Positions 9,096 through 17,284 of a stretch of 64,000 nucleotides of DNA are shown piece after piece. Each line of letters opens with the position of its first letter. Positions within the stretch are counted from its first letter, which is position 1. The notes under the pieces were generated by a model that worked only from the letters and a program-made list of their open reading frames with translations, searched no databases and had not been told where the DNA came from. The position numbers and the translations under genes were made by a program. This DNA is from UBA1723 sp045629285 (lineage in GTDB: Bacteria; Bacteroidota; Bacteroidia; Bacteroidales; Paludibacteraceae), in NCBI GenBank assembly GCA_045629285.1, contig JAZQQY010000018.1:42368-106367 (forward strand). The letters run 5' to 3'.

Positions 9096-10394
9096 ATGAA
9101 CGTACTAATATTGGGAAGCGGAGGTAGAGAGAACGCCTTAGCTTGGAAGATTAGAGAGAGCAAGAAAGTTGACAATCTTTTCGTTGCGCCAGGTAACGCC
9201 GGCACAGAGCTTCTTACAAGAGAAGTTAATGGAAAGACTGTAGGTTGCAAGAACGTTGCCATGAAAGCTGACGATTTTGACGCAATCAAGAAGTTCGTGC
9301 TTGAGAACGACATCGAAATGGTAGTTGTAGGTCCTGAGGATCCACTTGTAAAGGGTATCTACGATTACTTCCAGAAAGACGCAGCACTTAAGAGCATCAA
9401 GGTGATCGGACCTTCTAAGGAAGGTGCAAGATTGGAGGGAAGCAAGGACTTCGCCAAGGCATTCATGATGCGTCACAATATCCCGACTGCAAGATATAAG
9501 AGCTTCACTGACGAGACAATCGAGGATGCATTCGCATTCCTAGCCGAGCTTGAGGCACCATACGTACTTAAGGCAGACGGTTTGGCTGCCGGTAAGGGTG
9601 TGCTTATCCTTAACACATTGGAGGAGGCAAAGGCAGAGCTTAAGACAATGTTGACTGGCAAGTTTGGTGACGCCAGCAAGACAGTCGTAATCGAGGAGTT
9701 CTTGTCAGGTATCGAGTGTTCAGTATTCGTATTGTCAGACGGAAAGAACTACAAGGTACTTCCTGTCGCAAAAGACTACAAGCGTATCGGTGAGGGCGAC
9801 AAGGGTCTTAACACAGGTGGTATGGGTGCTGTTTCTCCAGTCCCATTCGCAGACAAGACATTCATGAAGAAGGTTGAGGAGCGCATCATCATCCCTACAG
9901 TTGAAGGTTTGGCAAAAGAGAATATCACATACAAAGGTTTCATCTTCCTTGGTTTGATCAACGTGAAGAACGAGCCTATGGTAATCGAGTACAACGTACG
10001 TATGGGCGACCCAGAGACAGAGGCTGTAATGCTTCGTGTAAAGGGCGACTTGGTTGACGCATTCGAGGGTGTTGCTGCAGGAGATTTGGACAAGCGTACA
10101 CTTGAGGAGGATGAGCGTACAGCTGTCACTGTAATGTTGGTATCAGGTGGTTACCCTGAAGAGTATGAGAAGAACAAAGTCATCACAGGCCTTGACAAGG
10201 TAAAGGATTCTATCGCATTCCACGCCGGCACAAAGATGGTCGACGGCAAGGTGTTGACAAACGGAGGACGTGTAATCTCTATCAGTTCATACGGTGCGAC
10301 AAAGGCAGAGGCACTTGCTAAATCTTTCGCTAACGCACAGGTAATCGACTTTGAGAAGAAGTACTTCCGTCGCGATATCGGATTTGACTTATAA
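9096..10394 (+). CDS. purD: Phosphoribosylamine-glycine ligase
   Basis: A 432-residue cytosolic ATP-grasp enzyme that makes glycinamide ribonucleotide, step two of purine synthesis. The N-terminal Rossmann part opens with LILGSGGRENALAWKI and PGNAGT. The ATP-grasp core shows LKADGLAAGKGV, ECSVFVLSDG, LNTGGMGAVSP and EYNVRMGDPETE, all expected. Length is normal. The gene lies in a plus-strand cluster with a membrane protein starting 35 bases downstream. Confidence 0.97.
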   Translation: MNVLILGSGGRENALAWKIRESKKVDNLFVAPGNAGTELLTREVNGKTVGCKNVAMKADDFDAIKKFVLENDIEMVVVGPEDPLVKGIYDYFQKDAALKSIKVIGPSKEGARLEGSKDFAKAFMMRHNIPTARYKSFTDETIEDAFAFLAELEAPYVLKADGLAAGKGVLILNTLEEAKAELKTMLTGKFGDASKTVVIEEFLSGIECSVFVLSDGKNYKVLPVAKDYKRIGEGDKGLNTGGMGAVSPVPFADKTFMKKVEERIIIPTVEGLAKENITYKGFIFLGLINVKNEPMVIEYNVRMGDPETEAVMLRVKGDLVDAFEGVAAGDLDKRTLEEDERTAVTVMLVSGGYPEEYEKNKVITGLDKVKDSIAFHAGTKMVDGKVLTNGGRVISISSYGATKAEALAKSFANAQVIDFEKKYFRRDIGFDL

Positions 10395-10429
10395 TCAGGT
10401 TTATAAATTAGACAAACAAAAGAGGGCAA

Positions 10430-11434
10430 ATGAGCAACGGTAGTTTTCAGGATAAGGTAAAACCATCGATAGACGCATACATAGTAATTGTATGCGCCGC
10501 TCTTCTTTTGTGGTTTCTTCCATACAACGCCACATTCTTCCTGTCAAAAGCAGGTAATTTAAGATTTATGGCGTTGGTGGAGAGTCTAATTGAGATCCCT
10601 ACCGTCGTGACCTATTGGGTGAATTTCATATTTATCCTATTGATTGGTTTCACTTTAGGTCTCATCAACAATGCATTCTCACTTCTTAAATCGGCAACCA
10701 TACTGCCGACGGCGCTGTGTATCTTCATAATGATCATATCGCTTGAGAAAGAGAGTTCTAATGTAGGCTATCTGCTCACTTTGATAGAGTTAGCCATAAT
10801 TGCCTCTGCATTTGCATTGTCGGAGAGCTACAACGAGCTACACTCCTTCAACATCGGAGGTTTGATCACAATCGGATCAGTGTTTTATACACCGTTCTCG
10901 CTCAACGTAATCCCGGTTGTGGCATTTCTTTACTTCAGTAACCATCTTCAATTAAAGAGCATATTGAGTCTCGTAATCGGAGGCTTGACAATTGCCATCT
11001 ACGCAGTTGCCGGAATATATCAGATGGGTTACTTCGAAGGAATATCTTGGACTGCAGCACCAAGCTTCAGCCTTAACGACTTCTCTGAATTTGAGCAATT
11101 CGGAAGATACAGCAAGATATTCTACGGATATCTGCTTATATTCATCTTCGTCTGCACAATGCGTCTGTCAGGCCACTACAGCAACAAGAGCATCCAGCAA
11201 CGAGGAAAATTTTCTCTGTTAGCGGTGATTATCATGCTTGCGACATTCTTCGCAGTTGCGATGAATTTCGGTTTCGAATCAATGTTGAGCACAATCATCA
11301 CACTCGGCACGTTCTGCATCGGAGGTGCTGTAACACTATTCTACAAACGAGAGCTCATCATCACATGGATGTACCGTTTGTTTGTTTTATTGGCAGTCTG
11401 CTATCTAGCCGTTAAACTTTTCGGATTGGAATAG
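10430..11434 (+). CDS. Multi-pass membrane protein (DUF6427-like)
   Basis: A 334-residue protein with about nine hydrophobic helices and short loops, no signal peptide and no catalytic motif I can name. It is like the DUF6427 family of Bacteroidetes integral membrane proteins of unknown function, judged by length and composition only. It sits 6 bases before the YqaA-like gene, so the two are probably cotranscribed. Confidence 0.6.
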   Translation: MSNGSFQDKVKPSIDAYIVIVCAALLLWFLPYNATFFLSKAGNLRFMALVESLIEIPTVVTYWVNFIFILLIGFTLGLINNAFSLLKSATILPTALCIFIMIISLEKESSNVGYLLTLIELAIIASAFALSESYNELHSFNIGGLITIGSVFYTPFSLNVIPVVAFLYFSNHLQLKSILSLVIGGLTIAIYAVAGIYQMGYFEGISWTAAPSFSLNDFSEFEQFGRYSKIFYGYLLIFIFVCTMRLSGHYSNKSIQQRGKFSLLAVIIMLATFFAVAMNFGFESMLSTIITLGTFCIGGAVTLFYKRELIITWMYRLFVLLAVCYLAVKLFGLE

Positions 11435-11440
11435 AATAGT

Positions 11441-11899
11441 ATGGATTTAACTTGGCTTGCAGAATACGGTTGTTGGGGATTATTCATAGCTGCATTTCTA
11501 GCGGCGACAGTACTACCCTTGCCTTCTGAAGCCGTTTTTTCACTAGTCTGGATTTCCGGGGCAAACACATACAACGTTTTGGCGGCAGCCATCTTGGGCA
11601 ACACTCTCGGAGCGATGACATGCTACGCATTAGGTTATGCCGGAAGAACAGAATGGCTGACCAAATACTGCGGACTTGATGAAGCCAAAGTGGAAAAGGC
11701 GAAGAAATGGGTGCAGCAAAGAGGCATCTGGCTCGGATTCTTTTCTTTCACACCAGGCATCGGCGATTTCATCGTCATGGCGCTAGGATTGATGCGTTCT
11801 CCGTTCTGGGGCGTATTATTCTGGGTATTCTTCGGGAAAACCGTAAGATACATGGTTTGGCTTGCAATTACATACGGAACTTTTAGTTTATTCAATTGA
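11441..11899 (+). CDS. YqaA/DedA-related small membrane protein
   Basis: A 152-residue membrane protein of the SNARE-associated/VTT type. It shows the features of the short YqaA branch: FIAAFLAATVLPLPSEAVF near the N-terminus, GNTLGAMTCYALGY in the middle, and a late FTPGIGDFIVMALGLMR helix pair. DedA relatives include lipid carriers and scramblases; the function of the short YqaA form is not settled. It lies between another membrane protein and a DUF6242-like lipoprotein, with spacers of 6 and 3 bases. Confidence 0.75.
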   Translation: MDLTWLAEYGCWGLFIAAFLAATVLPLPSEAVFSLVWISGANTYNVLAAAILGNTLGAMTCYALGYAGRTEWLTKYCGLDEAKVEKAKKWVQQRGIWLGFFSFTPGIGDFIVMALGLMRSPFWGVLFWVFFGKTVRYMVWLAITYGTFSLFN

Positions 11900-11902
11900 T
11901 AT

Positions 11903-13192
11903 ATGAAATTACGCAATTTATTACTATACATCACTGCATTCACATTAGCAGCGGTAAATTCAAGTTGTAAGAAAGACAAGAACGAGGATGTTCCTGATCC
12001 GAGAGTTCGCCGTGTCCTAATTTCTGAAGTGGGAAACGATGTTGAATTTATTGTGAACGACGTTGAAGGAAAGATCTACAACTACGATTCCTTGACTTAT
12101 GGAACAAGAGTAGACTCTCTTTTCCCTAACATTTATGCTTATTCTGGACAGACAATCAAGATCCAATACTCATACGACAACGTCAACTTCATTGATTTCA
12201 GAAACACAGTTGCGATTGATTTCACCAATCCGGTTTCAATCATTTCAACTAATGTAGAAGACAATTCTAAGAAAGAGTACACTTTGGAGGTACGTGTCCA
12301 CAAGTATGATGTCGATGCATTCCAATGGACTGAGACAGGTGCTATAGCTGAGTTGAACGACTCTATCCTTTCTCAGAAATCAATAATGCACGACAACACA
12401 ATGTGGCAGTTCTTACAGGCCAACAGTGGATGTAAAGTCATTTCTTCAGTTGACGGAAGTACTTGGAAAAGCAGCGACGTAACAGCGCCTGAGACTTTGG
12501 AATTGTCTACGCTTTGCAATATTGATGATTCACTATTCGTTCAGGGCAAGTCTGGAGCCATCTATGCTGCAAATTTCAGCAGTCTGAACTTCAACAAGTT
12601 CGATGCAATAAGCGGAGGACAGTTGCTATACACACTTAACCAGCAGATTTGGGTGCTTGACAACAACACAATCAAGTCTTACGACAAGAGCGGAGAGGCT
12701 AAAGTGTCGCAACCGATGCCTGCAAAATTCGTCGTCGATACAGTCAGACAGTTTACTGCACCAAGCGGATACACTACTCTTGGTTATCTATACGCAAAGA
12801 AAGACAACAAAACCGAAATTTGGGGTGTCGACAGATATGGCAATGCAGAGTGTTTGACAACTGCAGCTGAAGGTCTTCCATACATGGATAAGTCTATTGC
12901 ATTCTATTTCGACAATACTCTTGGTATTCTTGGAGGTATTTTCGTCAACGGCGAATACTCAACAGAGTGCTATATTTCAGAAAACAGCGGTTTGTCATGG
13001 AGACTTGACCAACACAAGGATCTAACGAATTCAGTAGGAGCTTTGGCAGACGCCGGTATCTTCCAGACAGGAAGCAAAGGTCAGTTCATTTTGGTCGGTG
13101 GACAGACTGCAAATGGTTCAAGCAATAAAATTTGGACACTTCGCCTTAAGAAACTTCTTCAGGAGGAGGCTTTTCTTAACAAGTTAAAATAA
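11903..13192 (+). CDS. DUF6242-like lipoprotein
   Basis: A 429-residue exported protein with a hydrophobic signal ending in VNSSC at about residue 22, a usable lipobox followed by KKDKNED. An early region contains a beta-sandwich-like segment ending in KKEYTLEVRVHKYD. The rest reads like a six- to seven-bladed propeller (blade-like MWQFLQAN, LFVQGKSGAIYAAN, IWTLRLKK). This two-part layout matches DUF6242 proteins of Bacteroidales, whose function is unknown. Its TAA shares one base with the mnmG ATG, so the two are translationally coupled. Confidence 0.65.
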   Translation: MKLRNLLLYITAFTLAAVNSSCKKDKNEDVPDPRVRRVLISEVGNDVEFIVNDVEGKIYNYDSLTYGTRVDSLFPNIYAYSGQTIKIQYSYDNVNFIDFRNTVAIDFTNPVSIISTNVEDNSKKEYTLEVRVHKYDVDAFQWTETGAIAELNDSILSQKSIMHDNTMWQFLQANSGCKVISSVDGSTWKSSDVTAPETLELSTLCNIDDSLFVQGKSGAIYAANFSSLNFNKFDAISGGQLLYTLNQQIWVLDNNTIKSYDKSGEAKVSQPMPAKFVVDTVRQFTAPSGYTTLGYLYAKKDNKTEIWGVDRYGNAECLTTAAEGLPYMDKSIAFYFDNTLGILGGIFVNGEYSTECYISENSGLSWRLDQHKDLTNSVGALADAGIFQTGSKGQFILVGGQTANGSSNKIWTLRLKKLLQEEAFLNKLK

Positions 13193-15066
13193 TGAAATTC
13201 GATTTCGATGTCATAGTTATCGGTGCTGGTCACGCAGGTTGCGAGGCAGCATCTGCAGCAGCCAACCTTGGTTCGCAGACTCTTCTCATCACGATGGACA
13301 TGCACTCTATCGCGCAGATGAGTTGTAACCCTGCAGTAGGTGGTATCGCAAAGGGACAGATTGTAAGAGAGATTGACGCATTAGGCGGACAGATGGGTAT
13401 CGTCACCGACCTTACTGCCATCCAGTACCGTATGCTAAACAAGTCGAAAGGTCCGGCAATGTGGAGCCCACGTAGCCAGTCCGACCGTCAGCGCTTCTCG
13501 GAAAAGTGGAGAAGTTTGCTTGAGAACACCGACAATCTCTGCATCTGGCAGGATATGGCAAACGAATTGTTGTTTGAAGGCAACTCAGTATGCGGAGTGC
13601 GCACAGCACTTGGCGCAGAATTCAAAGCAAAAGCAATCGTGATTACTGCCGGCACATTCCTTAGCGGATTGATGCACTGCGGTAGACAACAGATAAAGGG
13701 TGGTCGTATATCTGAACCTGCATCCTACGGTATCAGCGAGCAGTTGAGAGAGAAAGGCATCAACGTCGGAAGAATGAAGACCGGTACTCCTGTCAGAATC
13801 GACGGCCGTACTATCAATTTCGACGAACTCGCTCCACAAGACGGAGACAACGACTTCCACAAATTTTCATTCCTTGATTTCCAGCCACGTCCGCTAAAAC
13901 AGCGTCCGTGCTTCATCACATACACAAATGAGCGGACTCACGAGATTCTTCGTGCAGGTTTGCCAGAGTCGCCGCTTTACAACGGTCAGATTCAGAGTGT
14001 TGGTCCTCGCTACTGCCCTAGTATCGAGACAAAAATCGTGACATTTGCGGATAAGAACCAGCACCAGCTCTTCCTTGAGCCTGAAGGCGAGACAACACAG
14101 GAGTACTACCTAAACGGATTCTCTTCGTCTCTACCTCTTCACGTCCAGCTTAACGCATTGCGCACAATCAAAGGTTTGGAGAATGTTCAGGTGTACCGTC
14201 CTGGTTATGCCATCGAATACGACTACTTCGATCCGACTCAGCTGAACCCAACTTTGGAAAGCAAGCTCGTAGGCGGACTTTTCTTGGCCGGACAGGTCAA
14301 TGGTACTACAGGATACGAAGAGGCCGCAGGACAGGGTTTAATGGCCGGAATTAACGCACATTTGAAGTGTCATGGCAACAGCGAATTCGTATTGTCAAGA
14401 AATGAGGCTTATATCGGCGTCCTAATCGACGATTTGATCACTAAGGGAGTGGATGAACCATACCGTATGTTCACGTCGAGAGCAGAGTACAGAATCTTGC
14501 TTCGTCAGGACGACGCAGATAGCCGCTTGACTCGCAAATCGTACGAGATCGGTTTGGCACGTAAGGAACGCGTCGACCTACTTGCCCAGAAGGAGGAAGA
14601 AATCAACAGACTAAGAGAATTCACGTCGACATTCTCTATCAAGCCGGCTTTGATCAACCCATTCTTGGAGACTCAGGGCACATCACCACTTCGTGAGGGT
14701 TGCAAACTTGTGGATTTGGTCAACCGTCCACAACTTACATTCGAATCTCTACGTACTGCAATCCCAGCGCTTCAGGATGCAATCGACAAGATTCCAAACA
14801 GAAAAGAAGAGATTGTGGAGTCTGCCGAGATTCAGATCAAATACAGCGGATATATCACACGTGAGCAGCAGATTGCAGATAAACTTACTCGTCTTGAGAA
14901 TATCAAGATCAAGGGTAAGTTCGACTACATGTCAATCAAGACTATCTCTACGGAGGCTCGCCAGAAACTAACGCGCATCGATCCTGAGACTATCGGCCAG
15001 GCCAGCAGAATCTCAGGAATCAGTCCAAGCGACATCAACATACTATTAGTTCTTTTGGGAAGATAA
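13192..15066 (+). CDS. mnmG: tRNA uridine-5-carboxymethylaminomethyl modification enzyme
   Basis: A 624-residue FAD protein (GidA) that, with MnmE, installs carboxymethylaminomethyl groups on wobble uridine of certain tRNAs. The FAD dinucleotide loop is VIGAGHAGCEAASAAA near residue 10, followed by MSCNPAVGGIAKG. Later family blocks include GTFLSGLMHCG, RMKTGTPVRIDG, NGFSSSLPLHVQ and GLFLAGQVNGTTGYEEAAGQ. The C-terminal helical MnmE-binding part is complete. The start overlaps the previous stop (TAATG), and the stop lies 1 base before the next ATG. Confidence 0.97.
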   Translation: MKFDFDVIVIGAGHAGCEAASAAANLGSQTLLITMDMHSIAQMSCNPAVGGIAKGQIVREIDALGGQMGIVTDLTAIQYRMLNKSKGPAMWSPRSQSDRQRFSEKWRSLLENTDNLCIWQDMANELLFEGNSVCGVRTALGAEFKAKAIVITAGTFLSGLMHCGRQQIKGGRISEPASYGISEQLREKGINVGRMKTGTPVRIDGRTINFDELAPQDGDNDFHKFSFLDFQPRPLKQRPCFITYTNERTHEILRAGLPESPLYNGQIQSVGPRYCPSIETKIVTFADKNQHQLFLEPEGETTQEYYLNGFSSSLPLHVQLNALRTIKGLENVQVYRPGYAIEYDYFDPTQLNPTLESKLVGGLFLAGQVNGTTGYEEAAGQGLMAGINAHLKCHGNSEFVLSRNEAYIGVLIDDLITKGVDEPYRMFTSRAEYRILLRQDDADSRLTRKSYEIGLARKERVDLLAQKEEEINRLREFTSTFSIKPALINPFLETQGTSPLREGCKLVDLVNRPQLTFESLRTAIPALQDAIDKIPNRKEEIVESAEIQIKYSGYITREQQIADKLTRLENIKIKGKFDYMSIKTISTEARQKLTRIDPETIGQASRISGISPSDINILLVLLGR

Positions 15067-15067
15067 T

Positions 15068-16966
15068 ATGACAGACGAAAACCTAATTCAGATACAGCAA
15101 GTCAGCAAAAACTTCGGTGACTTGGCCCTTTTTGAGAATGTAACATTCACTATCAACGTAGGTGAAAAAATCGCGTTGATCGGACGCAACGGTTGCGGAA
15201 AGAGTACGCTGATGAAGATAATCTTGGGTGAAGAGCCTGCAGATTCAGGCAACATCACTCGTAGACGTGATCTGAAGATTAGTTTTTTGGATCAAGACCC
15301 TAAATTCAACGACGGTGAGAGCATTCTCGACGGAGCTCTTCGCCACGTTTCAGGTGAGATCACTACTGTCATCAAGGAGTATGAGAATGCCATCAACAAT
15401 GGTGCTGATGCAGATGTGATTGCAGAATTGTCGCACAAGATGGACGCTTTAAATGCATGGAACCTTGAGACAACGGTAATCTCTACCCTATCCCGTCTTG
15501 GTCTACGCGACATCAACCAGAAGATCAGTACACTATCAGGAGGTGCCCGCAAGCGTGTGGCTCTAGCGTCGGCCATCATTTCCGACCACGATTTGCTTGT
15601 GCTTGACGAGCCTACCAACCACCTTGATCTTGGAATGGTGGAGTGGCTCGAGGAGATGCTTGTGAAGGAGAAGAAAGCTCTTTTGCTTGTAACTCACGAT
15701 AGATATTTCCTTGACAATGTCTGCAACAAGATCCTTGAGATTGCAGATACTCAGATTTACACATACCAGGGCAACTACAGCTACTACTTGGAGGAGAAGG
15801 AGCATCGAGAGGAGATAGAGCAACGCACTATCGCCCACCTTCGCAACACCTACCGCCGTGAGTTGGAGTGGATTCGTCGTCAGCCTCAGGCTCGAGGTGG
15901 AAAATCACGTAGCCGTATCGACAGATTCGACGTCATCGAGAAGCGTTTGAAAAGTGTCCGTTCGGAATCCGAGCTTACACTTTCATCCAAAGCCAACCAT
16001 ATCGGAAGCAAAATCATCGAACTTTGCTATATTTCCAAAAAGTACGATGAAAAGGTGCTTTTAAAGGAGTTCTACTACAATTTTGCAAAGGGCGAGAAAG
16101 TAGGAGTCGTCGGAACTAACGGTTCAGGTAAGACGACATTGCTTAAGATGATTCTCAACGAAGTTACTCCAGATTCAGGAGAAATCAACGTCGGCGAGAC
16201 AGTTCGTTTCGGATACTATAGTCAAGAACTTCCAAAATTCAAGGAGACATATAAAGTTGTCGACTACATCTCTGAAATTGCAGACCAAGTGGAGGTGCAG
16301 CAGGGAGTCAAGTTGTCAGCAACAAATCTGTTGAGTCGATTCTTGTTTGCCCCAAGCAGACAACACGATTTCATCTATAAATTGTCGGGTGGAGAGAAGC
16401 GTCGACTTCAGCTTTGCCGAGTATTGATGGAGAATCCAAATTTCCTAATCCTTGACGAGCCGACTAACGATCTTGATATCGCCACACTTTCAGTGCTTGA
16501 GGAGTATTTGATGGAGTTCAAGGGCAACGTGCTTATCGTGAGCCACGACCGTTACTTCATGGATAGAATCGTCGACCACCTGTTCGTATTCAATCCAGAC
16601 AGCACAATCAAAGACTTCCCTGGCAACTACACAGACTATCGCATCTGGAAGGAAATGTCCGATGAAAAGGAGAAAGCTGAGAAAGAAAAGAACGCAAAAC
16701 CAACTGAACCAGCCCCAAAGAGGGAGCGCAATACAGCGATGGACAAGCCGAAGTTGAGCTACAAGGAGCAGCGTCTACTTGAGCAGACCGAAGTGGATAT
16801 CGACAGATTGAGCAAAGAGAAGAAAGAGATTGAAGATAGACTTGGAAGCGGAGCTGAAATGACTCCTGACGAGATCATGAAACTTTCCAACAGAATGCAG
16901 GAGGTGATTGATGAGCTCGATGAAAAGGAGATGATTTGGCTTGAATTGAACGAAAAGATTTCTTAA
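15068..16966 (+). CDS. ABC-F family ATPase (Uup-like)
   Basis: A 632-residue soluble protein with two ABC ATPase domains and no membrane part. Domain 1 has Walker A GRNGCGKST (~38-46), signature LSGGARKR and Walker B LLVLDEPTNHLD. Domain 2 has GTNGSGKTT, LSGGEKRR and LILDEPTNDLD. An interdomain arm rich in basic residues (RRQPQARGGKSRSR) and a C-terminal coiled coil (~540-632) match the Uup group. ABC-F proteins act on ribosomes, and Uup also affects DNA repair phenotypes in E. coli. The exact role here is unknown. Confidence 0.93.
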   Translation: MTDENLIQIQQVSKNFGDLALFENVTFTINVGEKIALIGRNGCGKSTLMKIILGEEPADSGNITRRRDLKISFLDQDPKFNDGESILDGALRHVSGEITTVIKEYENAINNGADADVIAELSHKMDALNAWNLETTVISTLSRLGLRDINQKISTLSGGARKRVALASAIISDHDLLVLDEPTNHLDLGMVEWLEEMLVKEKKALLLVTHDRYFLDNVCNKILEIADTQIYTYQGNYSYYLEEKEHREEIEQRTIAHLRNTYRRELEWIRRQPQARGGKSRSRIDRFDVIEKRLKSVRSESELTLSSKANHIGSKIIELCYISKKYDEKVLLKEFYYNFAKGEKVGVVGTNGSGKTTLLKMILNEVTPDSGEINVGETVRFGYYSQELPKFKETYKVVDYISEIADQVEVQQGVKLSATNLLSRFLFAPSRQHDFIYKLSGGEKRRLQLCRVLMENPNFLILDEPTNDLDIATLSVLEEYLMEFKGNVLIVSHDRYFMDRIVDHLFVFNPDSTIKDFPGNYTDYRIWKEMSDEKEKAEKEKNAKPTEPAPKRERNTAMDKPKLSYKEQRLLEQTEVDIDRLSKEKKEIEDRLGSGAEMTPDEIMKLSNRMQEVIDELDEKEMIWLELNEKIS

Positions 16967-16991
16967 TCAGATTCTGAATACTTCATGGACA

Positions 16992-17279
16992 GTGGGTGCA
17001 ATAACAATCCCCCAAAAAGTCAAAAACATAGGTAAAAAAGCATTCTTTGAATGTAAAGGCTTAGAAAAAGTCGTTTTCCAGAACAAAACCAAAGAGATCA
17101 GTAAGGGAATGTTTTCACCAAACTCAGTAACAGCCATCGGATTCGGAGCATTTTCAAATTGTTATCACTTAGAGACTATCAAATTACCAGACTACATCAG
17201 GACAATCGAAGACAAGGATATGGCAATTATGATCCGCCTCCATCTGTTTGTGGACCGTATTATCAATAATACAAAATAG
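16992..17279 (+). pseudogene. BspA-type leucine-rich repeat fragment
   Basis: About 95 codons from a GTG encode two LRR_5 units (AITIPQKVKNIGKKAFFECK and AIGFGAFSNCYHLETIKLP). The frame is also open upstream without a start, and there is no signal peptide or sorting tail. The end (MAIMIRLHLFVDRIINNTK) does not look like LRR sequence. I read it as a broken copy of a BspA surface protein stranded after the ABC-F gene. Confidence 0.5.
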
Positions 17280-17284
17280 AACAC